Shown piece after piece: positions 1-8,320 of a stretch of 32,789 bases of DNA (the stretch's first letter is position 1; each line of letters starts with the position of its first letter). The translations under genes and the position numbers were made by a program. The notes beneath the pieces are model-generated. The model was given only the letters and a program-made list of their open reading frames with translations, was not told the DNA's origin and searched no databases. This stretch comes from Pseudomonadota bacterium (GTDB taxonomy: Bacteria; Pseudomonadota; Alphaproteobacteria; Rhizobiales; Rhizobiaceae), in NCBI GenBank assembly GCA_023399465.1, contig JAEWPB010000152.1, forward strand, positions 1 through 32,789, written 5' to 3'.

Positions 1-2
1 TG

Positions 3-605
3 CGCGACAAGACCTTCGCCAAGATGCCGATGGAGGATTTCCGCGCGGTCGTCGACGTGCATCTCATCGGTTCGGCCAACGCCACCAAGGCGGTCTGGGA
101 AACGATGCGCGCCCAGGGCCACGGCCGCATCCTGATGACCTCGTCGACATCGGGCGTCTATGGCAATTTCGGCCAGTCCAACTATGGGGCGGCGAAGGCC
201 GGCCTCATCGGCCTGATGAACGTGCTGCACTTCGAAGGCGCCAAATACGGCATTCATGTCAACGCGATCCTGCCGACGGCGGCGACGCGCATGACCGGGG
301 ACATGATGGACGAGGAGATGCTGCGCCATCTCGCACCTGAAAACGTGGTGCCCGCGGCCCTCTTCCTCGTCAGCGACGACGCGCCGAGCCGCACCGCGCT
401 GCTCGCCGGCGCCGGCACGGTCGCACGCATGGCGATCGTCGAAAGCGAGGGCGTCTATCTGCCCGAGGGCAATCGCACGCCGGAAGCCGTCGCCAGCGCC
501 TTCGCCACGATCGCCGGCATCGATCCCGCCATCGAGACCGAATCCGGCCTCGCCCATGTCGACCGCATCATCGCCAATGCCCGGGCCGCCGAGGGCCGGC
601 AATGA
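3..605 (+). CDS. SDR family 3-hydroxyacyl-CoA dehydrogenase-like protein (5' end missing)
   Basis: The reading frame is open to the left edge, so the N-terminal Rossmann glycine motif lies outside the window. What remains is the C-terminal two thirds of a classical short-chain dehydrogenase. The catalytic region is visible as MTSSTSGVYGNFGQSNYGAAK, with the active-site Ser and the YxxxK pair. The stretch SGVYGNFGQSNY closely resembles the dehydrogenase domain of peroxisomal multifunctional enzyme type 2 and its bacterial relatives, which oxidise 3-hydroxyacyl-CoA with NAD. About 95 residues follow the usual SDR core, as in that subgroup. The stop overlaps the next start by four bases (ATGA), so it is translationally coupled to a thioesterase and followed by a thiolase. 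That context supports a role in CoA-thioester degradation; the substrate cannot be told. Confidence 0.85.
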   Translation, partial: RDKTFAKMPMEDFRAVVDVHLIGSANATKAVWETMRAQGHGRILMTSSTSGVYGNFGQSNYGAAKAGLIGLMNVLHFEGAKYGIHVNAILPTAATRMTGDMMDEEMLRHLAPENVVPAALFLVSDDAPSRTALLAGAGTVARMAIVESEGVYLPEGNRTPEAVASAFATIAGIDPAIETESGLAHVDRIIANARAAEGRQ

Positions 606-1057
606 GCGGAGCACCCGAGCGCGCCCGTCCGCACAGCCGGACGGACTATCGCCAGTTCTTCGACATGGAGACCCGCTGGGCCGACATGGATCTTTACGGG
701 CATGTCAACAACGTCGTCTATCTCGAATATTTCGACTCCGCCCTCAATCGCGCGCTGATCGAAGGCGGGGCATTGGATCTCTTCGGTGAGGGGCCGATCG
801 GCGTCGTCGCCCAGAACCATACCAACTACTTTTCGGAAGTGTCCTACCCGGACCGGGTGACCGTCGGGGTCCGGATCGACCGCATTGGCACCACCAGCCT
901 CGCCTGGGGCTTCGCGCTGTTTCGTAACGGCGATGAGCTTGCGGCGGCACAGGGTGGATACGTCCACGTCTATGTCGACCGCCAGACGCGCCGGCCTGTC
1001 CCGCTTACGCCGCAACACAGGGCCGTCGCCGAGCGCCTGCTCGTCACCACGGCTTGA
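602..1057 (+). CDS. acyl-CoA thioesterase, 4HBT hotdog family
   Basis: This 151-residue protein has the size and signature of a single-domain 4-hydroxybenzoyl-CoA-type thioesterase. The segment RWADMDLYGHVNNVVYLEYF near residues 24-43 is the family hallmark, with the Asp that usually acts in catalysis and the GHVNN turn. Such enzymes hydrolyse acyl-CoA to free acid and CoA in the cytoplasm. The start is set by the ATGA overlap with the upstream SDR gene. The thiolase begins 17 bases after its stop. In this operon it may release a dead-end CoA ester or set the product of the pathway. The family is clear; the chain length or aromatic nature of the substrate is not. Confidence 0.88.
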   Translation: MSGAPERARPHSRTDYRQFFDMETRWADMDLYGHVNNVVYLEYFDSALNRALIEGGALDLFGEGPIGVVAQNHTNYFSEVSYPDRVTVGVRIDRIGTTSLAWGFALFRNGDELAAAQGGYVHVYVDRQTRRPVPLTPQHRAVAERLLVTTA

Positions 1058-1074
1058 GAGGAGAGCCTGATACC

Positions 1075-2277
1075 ATGAGAGAAGCCGTCATCGTTTCCAC
1101 CGCGCGCACGCCGATCGGCAAGGCCTATCGCGGCGCCTTCAACGACACGACCGCCCCAGCCCTTGCCGGTCACGCCATCGCCAACGCGGTCTCCCGCGCC
1201 GGTATCGATCCCGCGGAAATCGATGACGTCGTGCTCGGCGCCGCACTGCAGCAGGGCACCACGCACATGAACATCGCCCGGACAGCCGCGCTTCGGGCCG
1301 GGCTGCCGGTCACCGTCGCCGGCCAGAGCATCGACCGGCAATGCGCCTCCGGCCTGATGGCAATCGCCACGGCGGCAAAGCAGATCATTGCCGATGGCAT
1401 GACGGTTACCGTCGGCGGCGGGGTCGAGCAGATCTCGCTGGTCCAGAACGCGAAGATGAACGTCGATCGCTGGCGTGATCCGTGGCTGAGCGAAAACCTG
1501 CCCGCCACCTACATGAGCATGATCGAGACGGCGGAAATCGTTGCGGCCCGCTATGGCGTCAGCCGCGACGCCCAGGACGCCTATGCGCTGCAGTCCCAGC
1601 AGCGCACCGCGTCCGCCCAGGCAGGCGGCCGGCTGGACGCCGAGATCGTGCCGATCGAGACGACCATGCTTTCGACGGACAAGGCCAGCGGCGAGACGAC
1701 CCGCAAGCCTGTCAGGCTTGCCATGGACGAAGGCAACCGGCCGGAGACCACGCTTGAAGGCCTGTCGTCGCTCAAGCCGGTCTTTTCCGGCGGCAGCTTC
1801 GTCTCGCAGGGCAGTTTCGTTACCGCCGGCAATGCCTCGCAGCTTTCAGACGGCGCCTCGGCATCGGTGCTGATGGAAGCGCGCGAGGCGGAGAAGCGCG
1901 GGCTCGCGCCGCTCGGCATCTATCGCGGCATCGCGGTCGCAGGCTGCGCACCGGAGGAAATGGGCATCGGTCCGGTATTCGCGGTCCCGAAGCTGCTGGA
2001 GCGCCACGGTCTCAAGGTCGATGACATCGGGCTGTGGGAACTGAACGAAGCCTTTGCGGCGCAGGTGCTCTACTGCCGCGACAGGCTTGGCATCGACAAC
2101 GAGAAGCTGAACGTCAATGGCGGTGCGATTTCGATCGGCCATCCCTATGGCATGTCGGGCGCCCGCATGGTCGGCCACGCGCTGATCGAGGGACGGCGCC
2201 GGGGCGTGCGCTACGTCGTCGTCACCATGTGCGTCGGTGGCGGCATGGGGGCAGCCGGGCTGTTCGAAGTCGCCTGA
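1075..2277 (+). CDS. thiolase (acetyl-CoA C-acyltransferase)
   Basis: The 400-residue product is a full-length thiolase of the degradative/acetoacetyl-CoA type. The nucleophilic cysteine is C90 in DRQCASG, the histidine is H356 in IGHPYGMSGAR, and the second active-site cysteine is C386 in MCVGGGMGA; WELNEAFAAQ is the other conserved block. It cleaves a 3-oxoacyl-CoA with CoA to release acetyl-CoA, or runs in reverse. I chose ATG 1075 because GAGAGGAG lies just upstream and the product begins MREAVIVSTARTPIG, the normal thiolase N terminus; a TTG at 1054 in frame is unlikely. It is the last gene of the SDR-thioesterase-thiolase operon and is followed by a terminator 26 bases downstream. No enoyl-CoA hydratase or acyl-CoA dehydrogenase is visible; these may lie upstream of the window. 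Confidence 0.93.
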   Translation: MREAVIVSTARTPIGKAYRGAFNDTTAPALAGHAIANAVSRAGIDPAEIDDVVLGAALQQGTTHMNIARTAALRAGLPVTVAGQSIDRQCASGLMAIATAAKQIIADGMTVTVGGGVEQISLVQNAKMNVDRWRDPWLSENLPATYMSMIETAEIVAARYGVSRDAQDAYALQSQQRTASAQAGGRLDAEIVPIETTMLSTDKASGETTRKPVRLAMDEGNRPETTLEGLSSLKPVFSGGSFVSQGSFVTAGNASQLSDGASASVLMEAREAEKRGLAPLGIYRGIAVAGCAPEEMGIGPVFAVPKLLERHGLKVDDIGLWELNEAFAAQVLYCRDRLGIDNEKLNVNGGAISIGHPYGMSGARMVGHALIEGRRRGVRYVVVTMCVGGGMGAAGLFEVA

Positions 2278-2302
2278 CCCGCAGGCACTTCGCGACATAC
2301 GA

Positions 2303-2340
2303 GATCGAGCGGCAGTTGATGCCGCTCGATCTTTGCTCTT
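2303..2340 (+). terminator. intrinsic terminator after the thiolase gene
   Basis: A perfect 12-bp stem (GATCGAGCGGCA / TGCCGCTCGATC) with a 5-base loop at 2303-2331 is followed by TTTGCTCTTT on the plus strand. It lies 26 bases after the thiolase stop and in the gap between convergent genes. The T-rich tail is only on the plus strand, so it mainly ends the thiolase operon. Confidence 0.8.
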
Positions 2341-2368
2341 TCCCGAAAAGGCCGGCTACCTTCCCCGC

Positions 2369-3760
2369 TCAGAAGCGGGCGTCGATATCGACGACACTGA
2401 TGAGCTTGTGGTTGACGAACTCCTTCAGACCGAGGCCGATGAGTTCACGGCCATAGCCGGAGCGACGGACGCCGCCGAACGGCAGGTCCGCCTCGACCCT
2501 GGTCGGATGATTGACGAACACCATGCCGGTGGAGATACGCTTCGCCACCTCGGCGCCATACGCAGGATTGCTGGTGAAGACGGAACCGCCAAGGCCGAAT
2601 GGCGAGTCGTTGGCGATGCGGACGGCATCGTCCTCGTCCTTTGCCCGGAAGAGCATCGACACCGGCCCGAAGAACTCCCAGTAGCGCGCCGGATTGTCCT
2701 CGCCGACCTCGGTAAGGATGGTCGGCTGGACGAAAGCGCCCTGGTTCGGCACGGGTGGGCCCACTTCCTCGGCCTTGGCGCCATGCTTGACCGCCTCCTG
2801 GATCTTGTCCTTGAGCTCGTCGGCGGCTCCTATGGACGACAGCGGCGCCAGCGTGGTCGCGGGATAGAAGGGATCGCCCGCGACGAGACCGGCGACACCC
2901 TGGCGGTAGCGATCGAGGAACGTATCGTAGATCGGATCGACGACGATCGTCCGCTTCGACGAGCAGCACACCTGCCCGGCGTTCCAATGGCGTCCGAACA
3001 CGGCCCACTTCGTCGTTTTCTCGAGATCCGCATCGGCGAGCACCACGAAGGCGTCGGCCCCTCCAAGTTCCATCGTCGACTTCTTCAGCGCCTTGCCGGC
3101 CTGCGCGGCAACCGAAGCGCCAGCGCCTTCGGAACCGGTAAGCGCCACGCCCTGGACGCGCGGATCCTCGAGGATCATCGCGAGCTGGCTGCGGGTCGCG
3201 TAAAGGTTCCTGAAGCCACCCTCAGGCAGGCCAGCCTCGCGCAGCAGCTTCTCGAAGGCCGCGGCCGACTGCGGCACGTTGGAAGCGTGTTTGAGCAACA
3301 ACGTGTTGCCGGCGGCGAGTTGCGGCGCGGCGATGCGGGCGACCTGATAGTAGGGAAAGTTCCAAGGTTCGATCGCGAGCAACACGCCAAGCGGTTCATG
3401 GACCAGCATCGACTCGCCCTCGCTCGGGTCGAGCACCGGCAGTTTCTGGGGCTGCAGCAGCACCTCCGCATTGCGGACGTAGTATTCGAGGATCTTTGCC
3501 GACAGTTCGACTTCGGCGCGCGCCTCCTCGATGATCTTGCCCATTTCGAGCGTCAGCAGCTTCGCATAGTCGTCGGCGTCGCGCCGCAGAATGTCGGCGG
3601 CCTTCTGCAAGACCCGCACGCGCTCGCCGAACGACGTCTCGCGCCACGAGAGGAAGGCATCATGCGCCCTCGCGATGGCCGTCCTCACCTCGTCATCGGT
3701 TGCATCGGGAAAAGTGGCCAGCGTTTCGCCGGTGTAGGGATTGATGCTTGCATAAGCCAT
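2369..3760 (-). CDS. NAD(P)-dependent succinate-semialdehyde dehydrogenase-type aldehyde dehydrogenase
   Basis: The 463-residue protein has the complete aldehyde dehydrogenase fold. Visible motifs are EPWNFPYY with N134, the general base E231 in MELGGAD, and the nucleophile C265 in GQVCCSSKR. The length, the N terminus beginning with INPYTGE and the C-terminal YGRELIGLGLKEFVN resemble the short Sad/YneI group of succinate-semialdehyde dehydrogenases. It would oxidise an aldehyde to the acid in the cytoplasm. I used ATG 3760, which follows GGAAGGTGAG; the open frame runs about 65 codons further upstream but that stretch is Arg/Pro-rich and unlike the family. It lies downstream of the tctCABC transporter operon but is separated from it by a strong terminator, so it probably has its own promoter in the 230-base gap. 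A link to the transported acid is possible but unproven. Confidence 0.88.
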   Translation of the reverse strand: MAYASINPYTGETLATFPDATDDEVRTAIARAHDAFLSWRETSFGERVRVLQKAADILRRDADDYAKLLTLEMGKIIEEARAEVELSAKILEYYVRNAEVLLQPQKLPVLDPSEGESMLVHEPLGVLLAIEPWNFPYYQVARIAAPQLAAGNTLLLKHASNVPQSAAAFEKLLREAGLPEGGFRNLYATRSQLAMILEDPRVQGVALTGSEGAGASVAAQAGKALKKSTMELGGADAFVVLADADLEKTTKWAVFGRHWNAGQVCCSSKRTIVVDPIYDTFLDRYRQGVAGLVAGDPFYPATTLAPLSSIGAADELKDKIQEAVKHGAKAEEVGPPVPNQGAFVQPTILTEVGEDNPARYWEFFGPVSMLFRAKDEDDAVRIANDSPFGLGGSVFTSNPAYGAEVAKRISTGMVFVNHPTRVEADLPFGGVRRSGYGRELIGLGLKEFVNHKLISVVDIDARF

Positions 3761-3990
3761 GGCCGTCTCACCTTCCGAACGAGAGTAGTGATAACCGGCT
3801 GCCGGCCAGGGTAGTGGTCGGCCGCCGGGACAAGGGGCTGCGCGAACAATACGCGCGTGTCGCTCAGCAGGAGATAGAGCGCGGCAGGGGCGGCGGCGAG
3901 GTATTTCGGATTTACGCGCGGATGATTGGCGGCCGCGGCGCCGGGTTTCGAACACCTCGCGCTCAGCACCGCCCGCGCAGAGGTGACCTG

Positions 3991-4034
3991 AAAGCCCGTG
4001 GGCGGCGAGGCATTAACCTCGCCGCCCACGGGCT
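3991..4034 (-). terminator. strong intrinsic terminator after tctC1
   Basis: The arms AGCCCGTGGGCGGCGAGG and CCTCGCCGCCCACGGGCT form a perfect 18-bp stem with a 6-base loop (3993-4034). On the minus strand the stem is followed by a short T run (the stem's last T plus two more). It starts 20 bases past the tctC1 stop. It should end the tct operon and isolate the aldehyde dehydrogenase gene. Confidence 0.8.
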
Positions 4035-4053
4035 CCTTGATTGAGCGAATAAT

Positions 4054-5043
4054 TCACTCAAGCTGGATGTTGGCGTCACGGACGACGGGCGTCCATTTGG
4101 CAATCTCCGCCTTCACATGTGCGCCTAGTTCTTCAGGCGTCGATCCCACCACCGTTGCGCTGAACTCGGTCATCCGCGCGGCGACCACGGGATCCGCGAG
4201 CGCCTTCTTCGCGGCGGCGTTCAGCCTTGCGACGACATCACCCGGCGTGCCCGCCGGGGCAAAAAGCGCGTTCCAGGTATATGTCTCGTAGCCGGGAACG
4301 GTTTCCGCAATGGTCGGAACGTCGGGGAAGGAAGGAGCACGTTCCTTCGTCGTCACGGCAAGCGGCCTGAGGGTTCCGGACTTGATATGACCGGACGACG
4401 ACGGCAGGTTGTCGAACATGATCGGCACCTGGTTGCCGATGACGTCGTTCAGCGCCGGCCCCGAGCCCTTGTACGGAATGTGTTCCATCTCCGCACCGGC
4501 CATCGACTTGAACAGCTCGCCCGAGAGATGGAGGGGCGTTCCGTTGCCCGAAGAGGCATAGCTGTACTGACCCGGCTGCGCCTTCAGAAGCGCGACCAGT
4601 TCGGCAACCGACTTCACCTCCAGTTGCGGATTGACGACGAGAACATTCGGCACCACGACGAGAAGGGAAATCGGCGCGAAGTCCTTCTCGGCGTCGTACG
4701 GTATGGACTTCAGGATCAGCGGGTTCAGCGCATGCGTGGCGACCGTTCCCATCAGGATCGTGTAGCCGTCCGGATCGGCGCGCGCCACGTTGTCCGCGCC
4801 GAGATTGCCGCCAGCCCCGGCAATGTTCTGCACGATGACCTGTTGGCCGAGGTCATCCGACATCTTCTGCGCCAGGATGCGCGCCACGACGTCCGTGGAA
4901 CCGCCGGCGGCGAAGGGCACGACCATCGTGATCTGGCGTTCGGGGTAACCGGCGGCACCTGCGGTAGAAGCACCCGCAAGCAAGGCAGCGAACGAAAGTC
5001 CTGCTGCAAGAGCGACGCGACGTGTGAAATGCGCTTTCTTCAT
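4054..5043 (-). CDS. tctC: tripartite tricarboxylate transporter substrate-binding protein (Bug family), copy 1
   Basis: This 329-residue protein is a periplasmic binding protein of the TctC/Bug family. It has a signal peptide (basic MKKAHFTRR, a hydrophobic core, then an Ala-rich cleavage region near residue 30) and a mature start YPERQITMVVPFAAGGSTD. The VVPFAAGG loop is the family signature for holding a carboxylate of the ligand; GNGTPLHLSGELF and PYKGSGPALNDVIG are further typical blocks. ATG 5043 is preceded by AAGGAGGAGAATGAGAG. It is the fourth and last gene of tctC2-tctB-tctA-tctC1, 64 bases after tctA. It is clearly a paralogue, not a copy, of the binding protein at 7193. The ligand is a carboxylate of unknown identity. 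Confidence 0.93.
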   Translation of the reverse strand: MKKAHFTRRVALAAGLSFAALLAGASTAGAAGYPERQITMVVPFAAGGSTDVVARILAQKMSDDLGQQVIVQNIAGAGGNLGADNVARADPDGYTILMGTVATHALNPLILKSIPYDAEKDFAPISLLVVVPNVLVVNPQLEVKSVAELVALLKAQPGQYSYASSGNGTPLHLSGELFKSMAGAEMEHIPYKGSGPALNDVIGNQVPIMFDNLPSSSGHIKSGTLRPLAVTTKERAPSFPDVPTIAETVPGYETYTWNALFAPAGTPGDVVARLNAAAKKALADPVVAARMTEFSATVVGSTPEELGAHVKAEIAKWTPVVRDANIQLE

Positions 5044-5107
5044 CTCTCATTCTCCTCCTTGGCATTGTTGCAACTTGTTCGAATGCGGGGCTGCTCGGGG
5101 ACCAGGG

Positions 5108-6613
5108 TCAGTCCTCTTCCTGGAATACCTCCTCGCGTTTTGCCTTGACCGACGGCAGGAAGACGACGATCAGGACAGCGAGCGCGATCAGCAGCAGGGT
5201 CGCGCTGATCGGCCGGGTGATGAACGTGCTCGGGTCGCCGCGCGACAGGATCATCGCGCGCCGCAGGTTCTCCTCCAGAAGCGGGCCGAGAACGAAGCCG
5301 AGAAGCAGCGGCGCGGGTTCGCAGCGCAGCTTCACCAGCAGGCAGCCGACAAGCCCGAAGAACGCCACGGCGTAGAGGTCGTAGACGTTGGAGTTGACGC
5401 TGTAGACCCCGATCGAGCAGAAGGCGATGATGATCGGGAAAAGCACGTAATACGGGATCGTCAGCAGCTTCACCCAGAGGCCGATCAGCGGCAGGTTGAG
5501 CACCACCAGCATCAGGTTGCCGATCCACATCGAGGCGATGATGCCCCAGAAGAGCGCCGGCTGTTCGGAGGCCACGTTGGGGCCAGGAACAATCCCCTGG
5601 ATGATCATCGCGCCCACCATCAGCGCCATCACCGGATTGGCGGGAATGCCGAGAGTCAGGAGCGGGATGAACGACGTCTGTGCCCCGGCATTGTTGGCCG
5701 ATTCCGGTCCGGCGACGCCCGCGATCGCACCCTGCCCGAACTCCTGGGGCCGGTCGGAGACGCGCTTCTCCACGGTATAGGACGCGAAGGACGCGAGGAT
5801 CGCCCCACCGCCCGGCAGGATGCCCAGCGCCGAGCCGATCACCGTTCCGCGCAGAACAGGCGCGACCATCCGCCTGAAGTCGTCACGCGTCGGCCAGAGG
5901 CCGCTGACCTTTGCCATCAGGACGCTGCGGGTTTTCTCGCCCTCGAGATTGCGCAGGATTTCCGCGACGCCGAAAATGCCCACAGCCACGGCGACGAAAT
6001 TGAGCCCGTCCGCATATTCGCGGATACCAAGCGTGAAGCGCGGCGTGCCCGTGTAGATATCGGTCCCGACAAGGCCGAGGAGCAGCCCGAGGGTTACCAT
6101 CGCCAGCGCCTTGACCACCGAACCGTGGGCGAGAGCGATCGAGGACACGAGGCCCACGACCATCAGCGAGAAATACTCGGCCGCGCCGAACTTCAGCGCC
6201 ACGGCCGTCAGCGGCAGCGCAAAGATCGCCACCAGGAAGGTCGAGACGGTTCCGGCGAAGAAGGATCCGAGGGCAGCGATCGAAAGCGCCGCACCGGCCC
6301 TGCCCTTCCGCGCCATCTGGTAGCCGTCGATCGCCGTGACCGCCGAGGAGGACTCGCCCGGCATGTTGATCAATATCGCCGTGGTCGATCCGCCATATTG
6401 TGCGCCGTAATAGATACCGGCCAGCATGATGAGCGACGACACCGGCTCGAGCTGGAAGGTGATCGGCAACAGCATCGCGATCGTCGCCGTCGCACCGATA
6501 CCGGGGAGCACCCCGATCAGCGTTCCCAGCAATACGCCGATCAGGCAGAAGAACAGGTTCTCGGGCGAAGCCGCGGTGGCAAACCCCAGAGCGAGATTGC
6601 TGAACAGGTCCAT
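5108..6613 (-). CDS. tctA: tripartite tricarboxylate transporter large membrane subunit
   Basis: The 501-residue product is the TctA permease, normally about 500 residues with around twelve membrane segments. The glycine-rich repeats GVLPGIGATATIAMLLP near residue 35 and GILPGGGAILASFASY in the middle are family signatures, and PGESSSAVTAIDGYQMARKG lies between. Together with TctB it forms the inner-membrane channel that takes substrate from the periplasmic TctC protein, driven by an ion gradient. The start ATG 6613 follows AGGAGGGCGAC, and this ribosome site overlaps the tctB stop, so the two genes are tightly coupled. Confidence 0.95.
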   Translation of the reverse strand: MDLFSNLALGFATAASPENLFFCLIGVLLGTLIGVLPGIGATATIAMLLPITFQLEPVSSLIMLAGIYYGAQYGGSTTAILINMPGESSSAVTAIDGYQMARKGRAGAALSIAALGSFFAGTVSTFLVAIFALPLTAVALKFGAAEYFSLMVVGLVSSIALAHGSVVKALAMVTLGLLLGLVGTDIYTGTPRFTLGIREYADGLNFVAVAVGIFGVAEILRNLEGEKTRSVLMAKVSGLWPTRDDFRRMVAPVLRGTVIGSALGILPGGGAILASFASYTVEKRVSDRPQEFGQGAIAGVAGPESANNAGAQTSFIPLLTLGIPANPVMALMVGAMIIQGIVPGPNVASEQPALFWGIIASMWIGNLMLVVLNLPLIGLWVKLLTIPYYVLFPIIIAFCSIGVYSVNSNVYDLYAVAFFGLVGCLLVKLRCEPAPLLLGFVLGPLLEENLRRAMILSRGDPSTFITRPISATLLLIALAVLIVVFLPSVKAKREEVFQEED

Positions 6614-6622
6614 GTCGCCCTC

Positions 6623-7084
6623 CTAGAACCGCAGCCAGGGGCCGAACCGTTCGAACGGCAGTCCCAGCGCGTAGCTGAAGACGATCACCGAGAAGAGCGT
6701 GATTGCCGCGGCAAGCAGGAGTGCCATCGGAGGATTCATCCGCGAAGAGGCGAAGGCGGCGATCAGTGCCGTCAGGAACAGGGAGGGAGCGAAGCCCAGG
6801 CCCCGCACCGTCAGCCCGAAGAAAATCGGGGCCGGCAGGATGAACGCAATGCCGCGCAGCGCGATCGGTCCGATCGGCTCCCCCGCGATGCGCATCGATT
6901 GCACGAGCACGACCCCGCCCAGCAGTACCAGGACAATCGCGAGGATCAGCGGAAAATATCCCGGTCCCATGCGCAGCGCGGTGCCCAGTTCAAGATCGAG
7001 GCTCTGGTAGATGAAAAATCCGCCGAACCCGATGAACAGGGCCCCGCAAAACGCATTGGAAGTATCAACTGCAAAAGTTCTCAT
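6623..7084 (-). CDS. tctB: tripartite tricarboxylate transporter small membrane subunit
   Basis: A 153-residue membrane protein with four hydrophobic segments, one near the N terminus, one just before and one just after residue 90, and a last one near residue 130. This is the size and topology of TctB. The block LELGTALRMGPGYFPLIL after the first segment is characteristic. I chose ATG 7084 because AGGGGG lies five to ten bases upstream; a GTG at 7099 would add five residues and has no better site. It sits nine bases before tctA and 108 bases after tctC2, with two hairpins in the latter gap. Confidence 0.9.
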   Translation of the reverse strand: MRTFAVDTSNAFCGALFIGFGGFFIYQSLDLELGTALRMGPGYFPLILAIVLVLLGGVVLVQSMRIAGEPIGPIALRGIAFILPAPIFFGLTVRGLGFAPSLFLTALIAAFASSRMNPPMALLLAAAITLFSVIVFSYALGLPFERFGPWLRF

Positions 7085-7114
7085 TAATCCCCCTGGCACG
7101 ACGCGAGCCGGCAG

Positions 7115-7178
7115 CGGCTGCGCTATCAGACGCAGCCGGATACGGCAGCATGGCGCCCGCCGGCGCAGCAGGCGGGCG
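7115..7178 (-). repeat. two hairpins between tctC2 and tctB
   Basis: Two perfect 8-bp stems stand side by side: CGGCTGCG / CGCAGCCG with an 8-base loop (7115-7138), and CGCCCGCC / GGCGGGCG with a 9-base loop (7154-7178). Neither has a T tract, so they are more likely to stabilise the upstream tctC2 mRNA or partly reduce read-through than to stop transcription fully. The sequences show the hairpins; the role is inferred. Confidence 0.55.
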
Positions 7179-7192
7179 AGCGTATCGAAGAG

Positions 7193-8176
7193 TTAGTCCG
7201 CGTACTGGCCGGCGGCCTCGATGACCGGCTTCCAGCGCGCAATCTCGCTTTCGAGCTTTGCCTTCAGCGCAGCGGGATTGGCATCGCTTTCCGGCGAGGG
7301 TGCCGTACCAAGTTCGGCGAAGCGGGCAATGACGTTCGGATCCTTCAGCGCGACCTGCAGCGACTTCGACAGGCGCTCGACCGCCTCCGCCGGAGTGCCC
7401 TTCGGGGCGTAGACCCCGTGCCAGATGCCGACCTGGAAGCCGTCCAGTCCGCCCTCGATCGCCGTCGGCACATCGGGCAGAACGTCGAGACGCGCCGGGG
7501 ACGTCACGGCATAGGCCTTGATCGTGCCGCCCTGGATCTGCTTCGTGGTATTGGTGGTCTGGTCGCACATGACATCGACCTGGCCGCCGAGGAGATCGGT
7601 CATCGCCGGCCCGGTGCCCTTGTAGGGGACAGTCGTGAGCGGGGTGTCGATTGCGCTCATGAACATCATGCCGCAAAGATGCGAGGCCGCGCCGATGCCG
7701 GCGTTCGCAACCGTTACCGTATCCTTGTTCGCCTTCACATAATCGATGAGGCCCTTCAGATCCGTGGGCTCGAGATCCTTACGTGCGACGATCGTCATCG
7801 GCACGTCGGTCACAAGACCGATGGTCTCGAAGGCATTGAGCGTGTCATAGGCGAGCTTCCGGTAGAGCGTGGCGCTGGTTGCCATGCCGATGTGATGCAG
7901 CAGCACGGTGTAGCCGTCCGCGTCCGCTTGCGCGACGCGCCCGGCACCAAGCGTGCCGCCCGCGCCGCCGACATTTTCGACGACGATCTGCTGGCCGAGA
8001 TCCTTCGACATCGATTCCGCGACCAGGCGCGCCACCGTATCGGTCGGGCCGCCTGCGGAAAACGGGACGACCATGGTGATGGTGCGATCCGGATAGGTCT
8101 GGGCCAGAGCGGTGCCGGACACCAGGGTCACCGCGGCGACGGCCGACAGACTTGCAAGGCTCTTCAATAGTTTCAT
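7193..8176 (-). CDS. tctC: tripartite tricarboxylate transporter substrate-binding protein (Bug family), copy 2
   Basis: A 327-residue TctC/Bug binding protein with a signal peptide ending near TALAQ and the mature start TYPDRTITMVVPFSAGGPTD. PYKGTGPAMTDLLGG and the late block GFQVGIWHGVYAPKGTP are further family features. The start ATG 8176 follows GGGGGAGGACC. It is the first gene of the transporter operon, a common place for the abundant binding component. The open frame continues about 70 codons upstream, but that stretch carries the presumed promoter and enhancer and is not coding. With copy 1 it gives one TctAB channel two different binding proteins. Confidence 0.93.
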   Translation of the reverse strand: MKLLKSLASLSAVAAVTLVSGTALAQTYPDRTITMVVPFSAGGPTDTVARLVAESMSKDLGQQIVVENVGGAGGTLGAGRVAQADADGYTVLLHHIGMATSATLYRKLAYDTLNAFETIGLVTDVPMTIVARKDLEPTDLKGLIDYVKANKDTVTVANAGIGAASHLCGMMFMSAIDTPLTTVPYKGTGPAMTDLLGGQVDVMCDQTTNTTKQIQGGTIKAYAVTSPARLDVLPDVPTAIEGGLDGFQVGIWHGVYAPKGTPAEAVERLSKSLQVALKDPNVIARFAELGTAPSPESDANPAALKAKLESEIARWKPVIEAAGQYAD

Positions 8177-8239
8177 GGTCCTCCCCCATTTGCCGTTCTC
8201 TACCGGACGCGCACTCCCTTCACGCCGATAATTGACGGT

Positions 8240-8255
8240 TGCAACTTCGATCCCG
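8240..8255 (-). promoter_or_regulatory. possible sigma-54 promoter for the tct operon
   Basis: On the minus strand the 16 bases CGGGATCGAAGTTGCA contain the required GG and GC pairs with exactly ten bases between them, and a perfect TTGCA at the -12 element. It agrees with TGGCACG-N4-TTGCA at 8 of 12 positions; the -24 half is weak. The start of transcription would fall near 8229, about 53 bases before tctC2. The nearby sigma-54-type activator gene makes this plausible. Confidence 0.4.
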
Positions 8256-8320
8256 GTGCGGCCGCTGGCAATCGCAGCCACTGGGCCATCCGGGAACTTT
8301 CCGGGCAGATGCAATGCGGG

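Noticed and set aside
2237..3814. Plus-strand open frame running from the thiolase into the aldehyde dehydrogenase region
   Set aside because: It crosses a clear terminator and lies antisense to a complete aldehyde dehydrogenase.
5024..7087. Long plus-strand open frame (687 codons) opposite tctA and tctB
   Set aside because: Its translation is dominated by Arg, Asp, Glu and Gln with no family signature; it is the antisense shadow of well-supported membrane protein genes in GC-rich DNA.
8273..8288. Alternative sigma-54 element TGGCCCAGTGGCTGCG upstream of tctC2
   Set aside because: It has GG-N10-GC and a better -24 half, but lacks the TTGCA at -12. It scores about the same as the element at 8240-8255; I kept the one with the intact -12, and cannot exclude this one.
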